Source of the DNA: Oscillospiraceae bacterium
Lineage (GTDB): Bacteria > Bacillota > Clostridia > Oscillospirales > Oscillospiraceae
Direction of reading: 5' to 3'
Assembly (NCBI GenBank): GCA_017434755.1
Contig: JAFRER010000011.1
Location: 1 to 64,000, forward strand
DNA length: 64,000 bases
The translations under genes were made by a program, and so were the position numbers. This document shows, in pieces, positions 31,306 to 38,302 of the stretch. Position 1 is the first letter of the stretch; every line of letters begins with the position of its first letter. The notes beneath the pieces were generated by a model that was given only the letters and a program-made list of their open reading frames with translations, did not search any database and was not told the origin of the DNA.

Positions 31306-32616
31306 ATGACACATACATGGAATCTTCAGCTTTTTGCTGAAGCGGGAACGCTCGTAAACGCGACCGCGAACTACGTGAACGCCTATACCGGCGACGTGAC
31401 GGCGTTCGACTCGAAAAACACCCTCGCGCCCCAGATCAAGGACTTCTACGACACGGAGCTCCTGGAAAACGCGCGGACGGACACCTATTACGCCCAGCTG
31501 GCCAAGCGGGTGAACCTGCCCGCAGGGCACGGCGGAAGCGTGGAGTTTCGCAAGTGGAACACCTTCGAAAGGGCCGGGCAGCTGCAGGAGGGCGTGATCC
31601 CCACGGGACAGAAGTTCGGCCAGACCAAGCTCACCGCCGCCGTGAACCAGTTCGGCACCTACACCGCCGTGTCCGACCGCCTCGAGTACAAGGCCTATGA
31701 CGACATCATAGGCGGGGCCACCGAGGAGATGGGCGCCTCCCTCGCGGAGACACAGGAGGCCCTTATAAGGGACGCTCTGTTTGCCGGCACGAACGTGCTC
31801 TACGCGAACAAGATCACCAACGCGGACGGCTCCGTCGGCGCGCCTCCCACATCCATGGGCGGGCTCGTGGACAACGCCTCCTACAACTGCAGGATGACCG
31901 CGGAGCTCGTGAACAAGGCTGCCACGAAGCTCAAGAAGGACAAGGTGCCCAAGATCAACGGCAGGTACTACGCCGTGATCCACCCCTCCGTGGCGGAGGA
32001 CCTGCGCAACAGCGAGGGCTGGCTGGAGGCCCACAAGTACGCCCAGCCCGGCGAGATCTTCAACGGGGAGATCGGCGAGCTGCACGGCATCCGCTTCATC
32101 GAGGACACCTTCGCCCCCGTCTTCCACGGCGAGGATCTGGCGAGCGACAGCAGGACGCTCACCGTCAACTATGCCAGCGGCTACAGCGGCGCCATCACCA
32201 GCCTTGCCTTCGACGGCGGCACCGTGGCGGAGGACGAACTGATCGGCAGGGTGATCTGCATCAACGGCAAGACCGCCGTGATCACCGACAACACGGCCAG
32301 TATCCTGACCTTCGCCTCCACCGACTTCGGCAGCATCGCGGACAACACGGTCATCTACCCCGGAGAGGGCGGCGGAGAAGGCATCGCGGTCTACGCCACC
32401 TACTTCTTCGGGAAAGACGGCTTCGCCATCATCGACCCCGCCCAGGGCGGAGCGGAGATGATCGTCCACGACAAGAGCGAGATCGGCGGCCCGCTGAACC
32501 AGTTCAGCACGATAGGGTACAAATTTGAATCGAATGGTGCGACGATTTTGTATCAGGAGAGAGTGCTGCGGGTAATGAGCACTTCCTCTTATAGCTCGAC
32601 GGACGAAGGAAACTAA
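31306..32616 (+). CDS. N4-gp56 family major capsid protein
   Basis: This 436-residue protein matches the N4-gp56 family (HK97-like fold), with NTLAPQIKDFYDTELLENAR near residue 35, GGSVEFRKWNTF, AAVNQFGTYTAVSDRLE, and KVPKINGRYYAVIHPSVAED. The N terminus, residues 5-12, reads WNLQLFAE, a Prp-type cleavage motif (expected cut between F10 and A11), matching that of the scaffold. A beta-rich insertion at about residues 280-350 may be a surface domain. The start at 31306 has AAGGAG upstream; an upstream in-frame ATG (MKKEK) overlaps that site. The hairpin at 32647 follows. Confidence 0.9.
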   Translation: MTHTWNLQLFAEAGTLVNATANYVNAYTGDVTAFDSKNTLAPQIKDFYDTELLENARTDTYYAQLAKRVNLPAGHGGSVEFRKWNTFERAGQLQEGVIPTGQKFGQTKLTAAVNQFGTYTAVSDRLEYKAYDDIIGGATEEMGASLAETQEALIRDALFAGTNVLYANKITNADGSVGAPPTSMGGLVDNASYNCRMTAELVNKAATKLKKDKVPKINGRYYAVIHPSVAEDLRNSEGWLEAHKYAQPGEIFNGEIGELHGIRFIEDTFAPVFHGEDLASDSRTLTVNYASGYSGAITSLAFDGGTVAEDELIGRVICINGKTAVITDNTASILTFASTDFGSIADNTVIYPGEGGGEGIAVYATYFFGKDGFAIIDPAQGGAEMIVHDKSEIGGPLNQFSTIGYKFESNGATILYQERVLRVMSTSSYSSTDEGN

Positions 32617-32642
32617 GATCCCTCGACAAGCTCGGGATGACA
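32615..32642. repeat. Short repeat A copy
   Basis: AAGATCCCTCGACAAGCTCG followed by GGATGACA directly after the capsid stop codon. Confidence 0.8.
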
Positions 32643-32646
32643 AATA

Positions 32647-32670
32647 GGGGGCCTATTAAGGCCCCCGTTT
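32647..32670 (+). terminator. Hairpin after the capsid gene
   Basis: GGGGGCCT pairs with AGGCCCCC around ATTA, followed by GTTT. The T run is short, so it may only partly stop transcription or protect the capsid mRNA. Confidence 0.55.
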
Positions 32671-32688
32671 CAGAAAGGATATTTGAAT

Positions 32689-32931
32689 ATGGCTGTAGCG
32701 AAAAAAGCAAAAGCAAATGAGAACATAGCAGGACGCGTGGAGCTGCGCATCCCCCGCAGCAGCGCGGATGAGGATCCGAACATCTTCATCTCCGTGAACG
32801 GGAAGAACTGGCTGATCCCCAAGGGGAAGACCGTGTTCGTGCCGAGCGAGGTGGCGGAGGAATACCGGCGGAGCGTGGAGGCGAAGGAGCGCTTCATCTC
32901 CGTCGTGGAAAACAGAAGGAACACCGAATGA
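32689..32931 (+). CDS. Small phage structural-module protein
   Basis: This 80-residue protein has a Lys-rich start, then IFISVNGKNWLIPKGKTVFV and a helical end, a pattern seen in small proteins after the capsid gene in Firmicutes podoviruses. It may decorate the head or complete it; the exact role is unknown. The ATG at 32689 has AAAGGA 9 nt upstream. It overlaps the next gene (ATGA). Confidence 0.6.
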   Translation: MAVAKKAKANENIAGRVELRIPRSSADEDPNIFISVNGKNWLIPKGKTVFVPSEVAEEYRRSVEAKERFISVVENRRNTE

Positions 32932-33302
32932 CCATCGCGGAAGTCCTGACGCGGATCGACTCCATCGAGCCGAACCAGTACAGCCAGAGCGACAAGCTGG
33001 AATGGCTCAACCGGCTGGAGGGCCAGATCTTCGACGAGCTGATCCTCACGCACGAGCATGAGCCGGACATCGAATTCGAGCCCCACACCGAGACCACGGA
33101 CGAACTGCTCGTTCCATGGCCCTACGGCGGGGAAGTCTACGAATACTATCTCAAGGCGATGATCGCCGCGGCGAACCACGAGAACGTGAAATACAACACG
33201 GCGATGGCTCTGTTCAACGCCGCCTACAGCCGGTATTCGTCAACCTACAACCGGAACCACGTTCCGCTGCCGCCTTTCCCGAAGAACCGGCTGCGGTTCT
33301 GA
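32928..33302 (+). CDS. Putative head-tail adaptor protein
   Basis: This 124-residue protein is mostly helical with a conserved centre (LLVPWPYGGEVYEYYLKAMI), typical of small connector proteins that bind under the portal. Its ATG overlaps the upstream stop. The role is inferred from position and pattern. Confidence 0.65.
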   Translation: MTIAEVLTRIDSIEPNQYSQSDKLEWLNRLEGQIFDELILTHEHEPDIEFEPHTETTDELLVPWPYGGEVYEYYLKAMIAAANHENVKYNTAMALFNAAYSRYSSTYNRNHVPLPPFPKNRLRF

Positions 33303-33314
33303 GAGGATGCGAGA

Positions 33315-33536
33315 TCAGTTGTAGTTCGGGATGTAGGGATTGTCAGGGTGGGGCTTGGTCTCCATTTCACAGTACGGGCAGATGCCGAAATTCGCATCCA
33401 GTATTTTCTGCTTGATCTGCCGTCCGCAGCGCTTGCATTCGCCGTATTCGATCTCGATCAGCTCGTCACCGCCGGAAACTTTTTCTCCCGTTTCATCCGG
33501 GAGGACGACCGGGTCTTTCTCTTTGATGTTATCCAT
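33315..33536 (-). CDS. Zinc-ribbon microprotein with VSGG leader-like segment
   Basis: This 73-residue protein has LPDETGEKVSGGDELIEI at the start, with a GG that resembles double-glycine leaders, then CKRCGRQIKQ and CPYC as a zinc ribbon, and a Pro-rich tail (HPDNPYIPNYN). It shares layout with the protein at 8415-8645, including the Pro-rich end. It runs antisense between two phage genes, so it is an inserted accessory gene. The start has GAAAGGGG upstream. Confidence 0.6.
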   Translation of the reverse strand: MDNIKEKDPVVLPDETGEKVSGGDELIEIEYGECKRCGRQIKQKILDANFGICPYCEMETKPHPDNPYIPNYN

Positions 33537-33630
33537 GTGTGCAAACCCCTTTCAACAACTTTTTTCTGTCTCTGTCCGTGATTTTATCAAAAACCGCTGC
33601 TTTTCGCAACAATTCTTTCGGGAGATCGAT

Positions 33631-35379
33631 ATGCCTTTTCTGCCGCAGATAAGTGAATCAAGGACCCGCAGGGAATTCACCGACACCTTTCTCGGCTACG
33701 ACCACCGGCTGAAGATCGGCCACGGGGAATACTTCGACACGGAGAACCTGACGAACGACTTCTACCCGCTGCTTTCCACGAGAAAGAAGCGGGGCACGGT
33801 CACCGCGCTCACTTCGGGGCAGAGCATGATCGAGAAGGACGCCCTGGCCTATATCGACAACGGAGTCCTGTACTACAACGGCAACGCCACGGGCCTGACC
33901 GGCATCTCCGAAGGGGACAAGCAGCTGGTCGGCATGGGGGCGTATATCTGCATTTTCCCCGACAAACTCTATTTCAACACGCAGGACGATACGGACTTCG
34001 GCAGCATGGAGACGCATTACGCCAACGCCCCCGAGGGGAGCACCGCCGCCGTGACCTATCAGGCCTGCAAAAGCGACGGCACGCTCTACGAACAGAGGAC
34101 GGTCTCGACCACCGAGCCCGAGGATCCTTCAAACGGCGACATCTGGGTGGACTCGACAACAGGCACTTTCTATGAATGGTCGTCGGTGCAGATCACATGG
34201 GTGGAGATCCTGACCGTCTTCACGAAGATCACCTTCTCCACGATGGGACAGCTCGATGTACGGGACTATGACGGCGTCAGCATCGCCGGCTGTCCTCTCG
34301 AGGACCTGAACGGCGAGAAGATCGTCTACGCCCACGGCGGCTCCGAAACGGAGCACGATTATGTCGTGGTGGTGGGCCTGCTGCAGAGCGACCTGCCCGA
34401 TGTGCAGGGAAGGGTGACCATCGACCGGAACGTGCCAAGCATGGACTTCGTCTGCGAGGCGCAGAACCGGCTCTGGGGCTGCTTTTACGGCAACGACGGC
34501 ACGCAGAACCTCAACGAGATCTGCTGCTGTGCCCTCGGCGACTTCCGCAACTGGCGGCAGTACCTCGGCATCTCCACGGACTCGTGGACGGCCTCCGTCG
34601 GCTCGGACGGGGTGTGGACGGGAGCGGTGAACTACCTCGGCTATCCGACCTTCTTCAAGGAAAACTGCATCCACCGGGTCGTTATATCTCCCGAGGGAGC
34701 GCACCAGATTATCGAGACGGAATGCAGGGGCGTGCAGGCCGGAAGCCACAGGAGCCTGCAGATCGTGGGAGAGACGCTGTTCTACAAGAGCCGGACGGAC
34801 GTCTGCGCCTGGCAGGGCGGATTCCCGACCGGGATCTCCGAAGCCCTCGGGGACGTCAAATACTATGACGCTGTGGCGGGCACCTTCGGCAGCAAATACT
34901 ATATCAGCATGAAAGATGCCGACAACCACTGGCACCTGTTCGTCTACGACTCGGCAAAGAGCCTGTGGATCCGGGAAGACAGTCTGCACGCAAAGTGCTT
35001 CGCTGCTGTCGACGACGAACTCTACTGCATCGACACGGAGGACCGGCTGCTCGCTCTGAACGGCACCATCGGCGATCTCGAGGAAACGCTCACATGGAAA
35101 GCGGAGAGCGGGCTGCAGTACTACCAGTATCCTGACAGCAAATATGTGAGCCGCTGCAACTTCCGACTGAAGTGCAGCGGCACGATCAAGCTCTATATGG
35201 AATACGATTCTTCGGGGGAATGGATCGAGAGCGGGAGCATCGCCTCCACCGGCACGGATACCGTGACGATCCCGGTGAAACCGCGCCGCTGCGACCATCT
35301 CCGCTACAAGCTCGAAGGAACGGGAGACGTCAAGCTCTACTCCATCGCAAGGGTGTATGAGATAGGGTCAGACTATTAG
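33631..35379 (+). CDS. Phage tail or head-closure structural protein
   Basis: This 582-residue beta-rich protein has repeated short blocks such as DKLYFNTQDD, NRLWGCFYGNDG, DVCAWQGGFPTGISEALGD and KYYISMKD, which suggests a beta-propeller-like core. Proteins of this kind follow the adaptor gene in P22-like and other podoviruses and form head closure or the tail hub. GGGAGA precedes the ATG at 33631; the long upstream frame is antisense to the microprotein gene and not likely translated. The role is inferred. Confidence 0.65.
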   Translation: MPFLPQISESRTRREFTDTFLGYDHRLKIGHGEYFDTENLTNDFYPLLSTRKKRGTVTALTSGQSMIEKDALAYIDNGVLYYNGNATGLTGISEGDKQLVGMGAYICIFPDKLYFNTQDDTDFGSMETHYANAPEGSTAAVTYQACKSDGTLYEQRTVSTTEPEDPSNGDIWVDSTTGTFYEWSSVQITWVEILTVFTKITFSTMGQLDVRDYDGVSIAGCPLEDLNGEKIVYAHGGSETEHDYVVVVGLLQSDLPDVQGRVTIDRNVPSMDFVCEAQNRLWGCFYGNDGTQNLNEICCCALGDFRNWRQYLGISTDSWTASVGSDGVWTGAVNYLGYPTFFKENCIHRVVISPEGAHQIIETECRGVQAGSHRSLQIVGETLFYKSRTDVCAWQGGFPTGISEALGDVKYYDAVAGTFGSKYYISMKDADNHWHLFVYDSAKSLWIREDSLHAKCFAAVDDELYCIDTEDRLLALNGTIGDLEETLTWKAESGLQYYQYPDSKYVSRCNFRLKCSGTIKLYMEYDSSGEWIESGSIASTGTDTVTIPVKPRRCDHLRYKLEGTGDVKLYSIARVYEIGSDY

Positions 35380-35396
35380 GTGGACGTGGACAGCTT

Positions 35397-36218
35397 TTAC
35401 GGGTTTGTATCCACCCACATGGCAGGGCGGATGCCGCTGCTTACTCCCATAGAATCTTTATTGAAAGTATGATGATCTAAAAGACCCTTTGGTGTTACAA
35501 CTATTTGTCGATACAAAGTTCCATTCTTATCAGATCGAATACTTTCGCAGGAGCGAAGCCACCATGAAGTGCTTTCTCTGGTGGAGTATTGGAATCCGCA
35601 TTTGCGTGAATCGTCGTTCGGAAAATACTTTTCAACTTCTTCTTCGCTCAAAAGAAAAAGCATATCATTTGTTTGATGAGACGATTCAATATTCGTTACA
35701 CAGATCCTGTCTTGTTCCTCCGGTAAAAACGCGACTGAATAGAATTCGGAGTTCAAAGACCTGCGCAGATCATTTATACTCCAATCCTTGCCAGCACTGG
35801 TGTCATTATAAAGAATATACCTGCTCACCAGCAGCAGTTTTCCGTTCTGTTTTTCCAACACGATCCATTCGATGGGTTCGGGACCGTCCGCTACGCTGCC
35901 GTTCTGCTCGTATTTGCCGAATGTGACGATATCACCGATCCGGGCACCGGCAAACGGATCCGCTCCGCTGGCCGATGCATTGCCGCCGGAGAAAGGACCT
36001 GCCTGAAGTGTGCGGAAGGCAACGAAGCCGCCGACCAGCAGGCAGAGGATCAGAAGGGGAATGCCGATGAGAAGGACAAGCCTTTTCTTCGGTTTCTTCT
36101 TTTGTGAAACGCCGGAAGCAGCGCCCGACTCAAGTGCATCAAGCCGGCCGCGGACTTCGGAGAGCTCCCGCTCGATGCTTTCGAGCCGTTTGAGCACTTC
36201 GCTGATTTGTTCGTCCAT
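35397..36218 (-). CDS. DUF6273 membrane protein
   Basis: This 273-residue protein has an N-terminal coiled coil (residues about 1-35), a Lys-rich stretch, one transmembrane segment (about 46-68: LVLLIGIPLLILCLLVGG), and an external domain of the DUF6273 type (IGDIVTFGKYEQN, IEWIVLEKQNGKLLLVSRYI, then SWWLRSC and SGIRPAMWV). AAAGGAG precedes the ATG. It is antisense to the flanking phage genes and separated from them, so it is probably an accessory gene carried by the element. The function is unknown. Confidence 0.75.
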   Translation of the reverse strand: MDEQISEVLKRLESIERELSEVRGRLDALESGAASGVSQKKKPKKRLVLLIGIPLLILCLLVGGFVAFRTLQAGPFSGGNASASGADPFAGARIGDIVTFGKYEQNGSVADGPEPIEWIVLEKQNGKLLLVSRYILYNDTSAGKDWSINDLRRSLNSEFYSVAFLPEEQDRICVTNIESSHQTNDMLFLLSEEEVEKYFPNDDSRKCGFQYSTRESTSWWLRSCESIRSDKNGTLYRQIVVTPKGLLDHHTFNKDSMGVSSGIRPAMWVDTNP

Positions 36219-36335
36219 AAAAACTCCTTTCTGCAATCGCGAGCGAACAATGGTTTTTTCCATCCTATCACACCCGCCGCTGGTCCGCAACAGCGGAGCG
36301 GGCAGGAACGGCTCGTGTAAACAAACAGGACCGGA

Positions 36336-36365
36336 ACCCGGCAAAGCGGATCCGATCCTGAGAAT
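36336..36365 (-). terminator. Terminator of the antisense lipoprotein gene
   Basis: On the minus strand CAGGATCGGATCC pairs, with G-U pairs, with GGTTCCGGTCCTG, followed by TTTGTTT. Confidence 0.6.
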
Positions 36366-36396
36366 GGGTGTTCTGCTTTTTCAATAGGATGCCCGA

Positions 36397-37194
36397 TCAC
36401 TGGGCGGGGTTGATCGCTACCGCCTCAAAATGCGCGACGGATGACAAGGTCAGCGCAAGCTCTCCCGAGGTCTTTCGTGTATCGCTTACCGCCGTGAAGT
36501 CCGTTTTGCCGCCCGCATCGATCCCCAGGGCATCCGACATGAGCTGGCCGACAAGATGCCCGTCCTTGTCAAAGAGATTCACATAAACAAGAACATAGCT
36601 GACGAAATGATCGCCGGGATTCCCGACCGTGCCGGCGGCCGTGATGCCTCCGCTGCTTTCGTCCAGCCTCAGATCCGTTATCGGAAGGTTCAGAAGATAG
36701 TTTTCCTCATAGGAATGCGGGGGGATCTGATACACCGGCTCCGCAGACGCAACAGCGGCCGAGCCGTCCGTCATCCGCTCCGTCAGCGTATTGATATAAT
36801 ACCAGGATGACTCGCCTGGAGATATGATCTGCGGATAGGCGAATGTGCCGGGCAGCTGGGCGGAAGAGGTGATCGATCTGCCGCTGCTGTCCTTCAGCTC
36901 CCAGAACGCGGCGGACAGGGACAGCAGGGTCTTCCCGGTGTTCGTGATCCGGTAAGATCCCTGAAAATGTTCTCCGTCTGTCCCCGGATAGGTCCGGAAA
37001 TAGACGTTGTCGATTACGTAGTCCGTATCTTTGCCTTTGCCGGAGGAGGCGGAACTGCCTGCGGGAGCGGCACTGCCGGAGCTGCCGGCGCCGGAAGAAG
37101 GCTCCTTGCCGCCGGAGGGTGACTCCTTGCTGCCGCATGCGCAGCAGGAAACGGTCATTATCAGGACTAAGAGGATAACAAATAATCTTTTCAT
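36397..37194 (-). CDS. Lipoprotein in the phage tail region
   Basis: This 265-residue lipoprotein has a signal peptide with lipobox CCAC (mature Cys20). A Ser/Gly-rich spacer (about residues 22-55) is followed by a beta-sandwich-like domain (residues about 60-265) resembling FxLYD-type extracellular domains: GSYRITNTGKTLLSLSAAFW, and later VSYVLVYVNLFDKDGHLVG. It lies antisense in the tail gene cluster beside the DUF6273 gene. A lysogenic conversion role at the cell surface is possible but not shown. Confidence 0.7.
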   Translation of the reverse strand: MKRLFVILLVLIMTVSCCACGSKESPSGGKEPSSGAGSSGSAAPAGSSASSGKGKDTDYVIDNVYFRTYPGTDGEHFQGSYRITNTGKTLLSLSAAFWELKDSSGRSITSSAQLPGTFAYPQIISPGESSWYYINTLTERMTDGSAAVASAEPVYQIPPHSYEENYLLNLPITDLRLDESSGGITAAGTVGNPGDHFVSYVLVYVNLFDKDGHLVGQLMSDALGIDAGGKTDFTAVSDTRKTSGELALTLSSVAHFEAVAINPAQ

Positions 37195-37313
37195 GGTCTG
37201 GACTCCGATTTGCTTCTCAGTTTTATGGGACGAACGATGGTCCGTCCGTTTTTACATGCTACCACACTCGCGCCAGATCCGCAACAGCGGGCTGCCCGAA
37301 AGGAGGTTCTCCT

Positions 37314-37505
37314 ATGACAACAACACACGAACTTCCGCCGATCCTACGGGGGACGGAACTTGCTCGTCGCAAAGCTCCATATCGTCTCGCCCTGACCGCA
37401 AGCGGCAGGTCTCGCTCGTTCCGCTGCTCCTCACCTCATCCGCAAACCCGCCGGCGCTGGGCTTTGCGGCTGGTTGAGAGATACAGGACAGGAGGCAGCA
37501 TTTGA
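37314..37505 (+). CDS. Short reading frame duplicating the tail-protein N terminus
   Basis: A 63-codon frame with AGGAGG upstream encodes MTTTHELPPILRG, nearly the same first residues as the next gene (HELPPILRG shared). It then turns Arg-rich without similarity. Its stop overlaps the TTG start of the next gene (TTGA). It could be a decayed or partial duplicate of the tail gene start, or a real leader peptide for coupling. The codons for the shared peptide differ at third positions between the copies. Confidence 0.4.
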   Translation: MTTTHELPPILRGTELARRKAPYRLALTASGRSRSFRCSSPHPQTRRRWALRLVERYRTGGSI

Positions 37506-38299
37506 CAGCATTACACGAATTACCTCCGATTCTAAGAGGGAATGAACAGGAACAATTATTATTGCTGCGGGACTATCTCGTCCGGCTGGCGCAATCCCTG
37601 AACGCCGTGGACAGCGCCACCATCGTCACGTCCTCCACCAGCGACAAGGTCACGAAGCGGGTCACCGACGACCTGAAGCAGCAGGCAGCGGATCTGCGCA
37701 GTCTGATCATCAAGACCGCCGACGCCCTCGACGTCCGCATCGAAACGAACGCGGAGGGCATCGACGGCATCAACGGCACGATCTCCACGCTGGGGAACAC
37801 CTATGTGACGCAGTCGGCCTTCGGCACGTACAAGGAATCCGTGCTGCAGACCATCGAGAACACGGCGAAGGCCACCATCGAAAGCTATGGCTACGCCTCG
37901 CAGATCAGCGCCCTGAACGCAGGACTCGATTCCTTCAGCGAATACCTTACGCTCATCGACGGGGAGATCCGCAGGGGCGTGATCGAGGACCCACTCACGC
38001 ATCAGGACGTGCTCGGCATCGCTATCTCGCAGTCGCTTGTCTTCACGTCCGGCACGGTGGAGCAGGACGGCCTGACCTACTACCGGATCGATTCCTCGCA
38101 GGCGCAGACCTTCGGCCTGTACACCTCCACGGGCTGGCAGTTCTGGATCAACGGAAGGAAGGTGGGCTGGTTTGACTCCACGTCTTCGTCCGCCCTGCAC
38201 GTGGCCTCCGCCATCATCGAGAGCGGGCTCCGCTTCGGGGAGGACTGGATCCTCGACCAGAACAGCAACGGCATCGGCCTGCGCTACATAGGGAGCTGA
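37502..38299 (+). CDS. Phage tail-associated protein
   Basis: This 265-residue protein starts at a TTG with GGAGG 6 nt upstream. Residues 1-40 (HELPPILRG, then LLLLRDYLVRLAQSL) and 50-135 are helical and coiled-coil-like (KQQAADLRSLIIKTADALDV), like the shaft of tail fibres. The C-terminal half is beta-rich with YYRIDSSQAQTFGLYTSTGW and WFDSTSSSALHVASAI, then GLRYIGS. It probably belongs to the tail tip or fibre. No enzymatic motif is seen. Confidence 0.6.
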   Translation: MTALHELPPILRGNEQEQLLLLRDYLVRLAQSLNAVDSATIVTSSTSDKVTKRVTDDLKQQAADLRSLIIKTADALDVRIETNAEGIDGINGTISTLGNTYVTQSAFGTYKESVLQTIENTAKATIESYGYASQISALNAGLDSFSEYLTLIDGEIRRGVIEDPLTHQDVLGIAISQSLVFTSGTVEQDGLTYYRIDSSQAQTFGLYTSTGWQFWINGRKVGWFDSTSSSALHVASAIIESGLRFGEDWILDQNSNGIGLRYIGS

Positions 38300-38302
38300 G
38301 TA

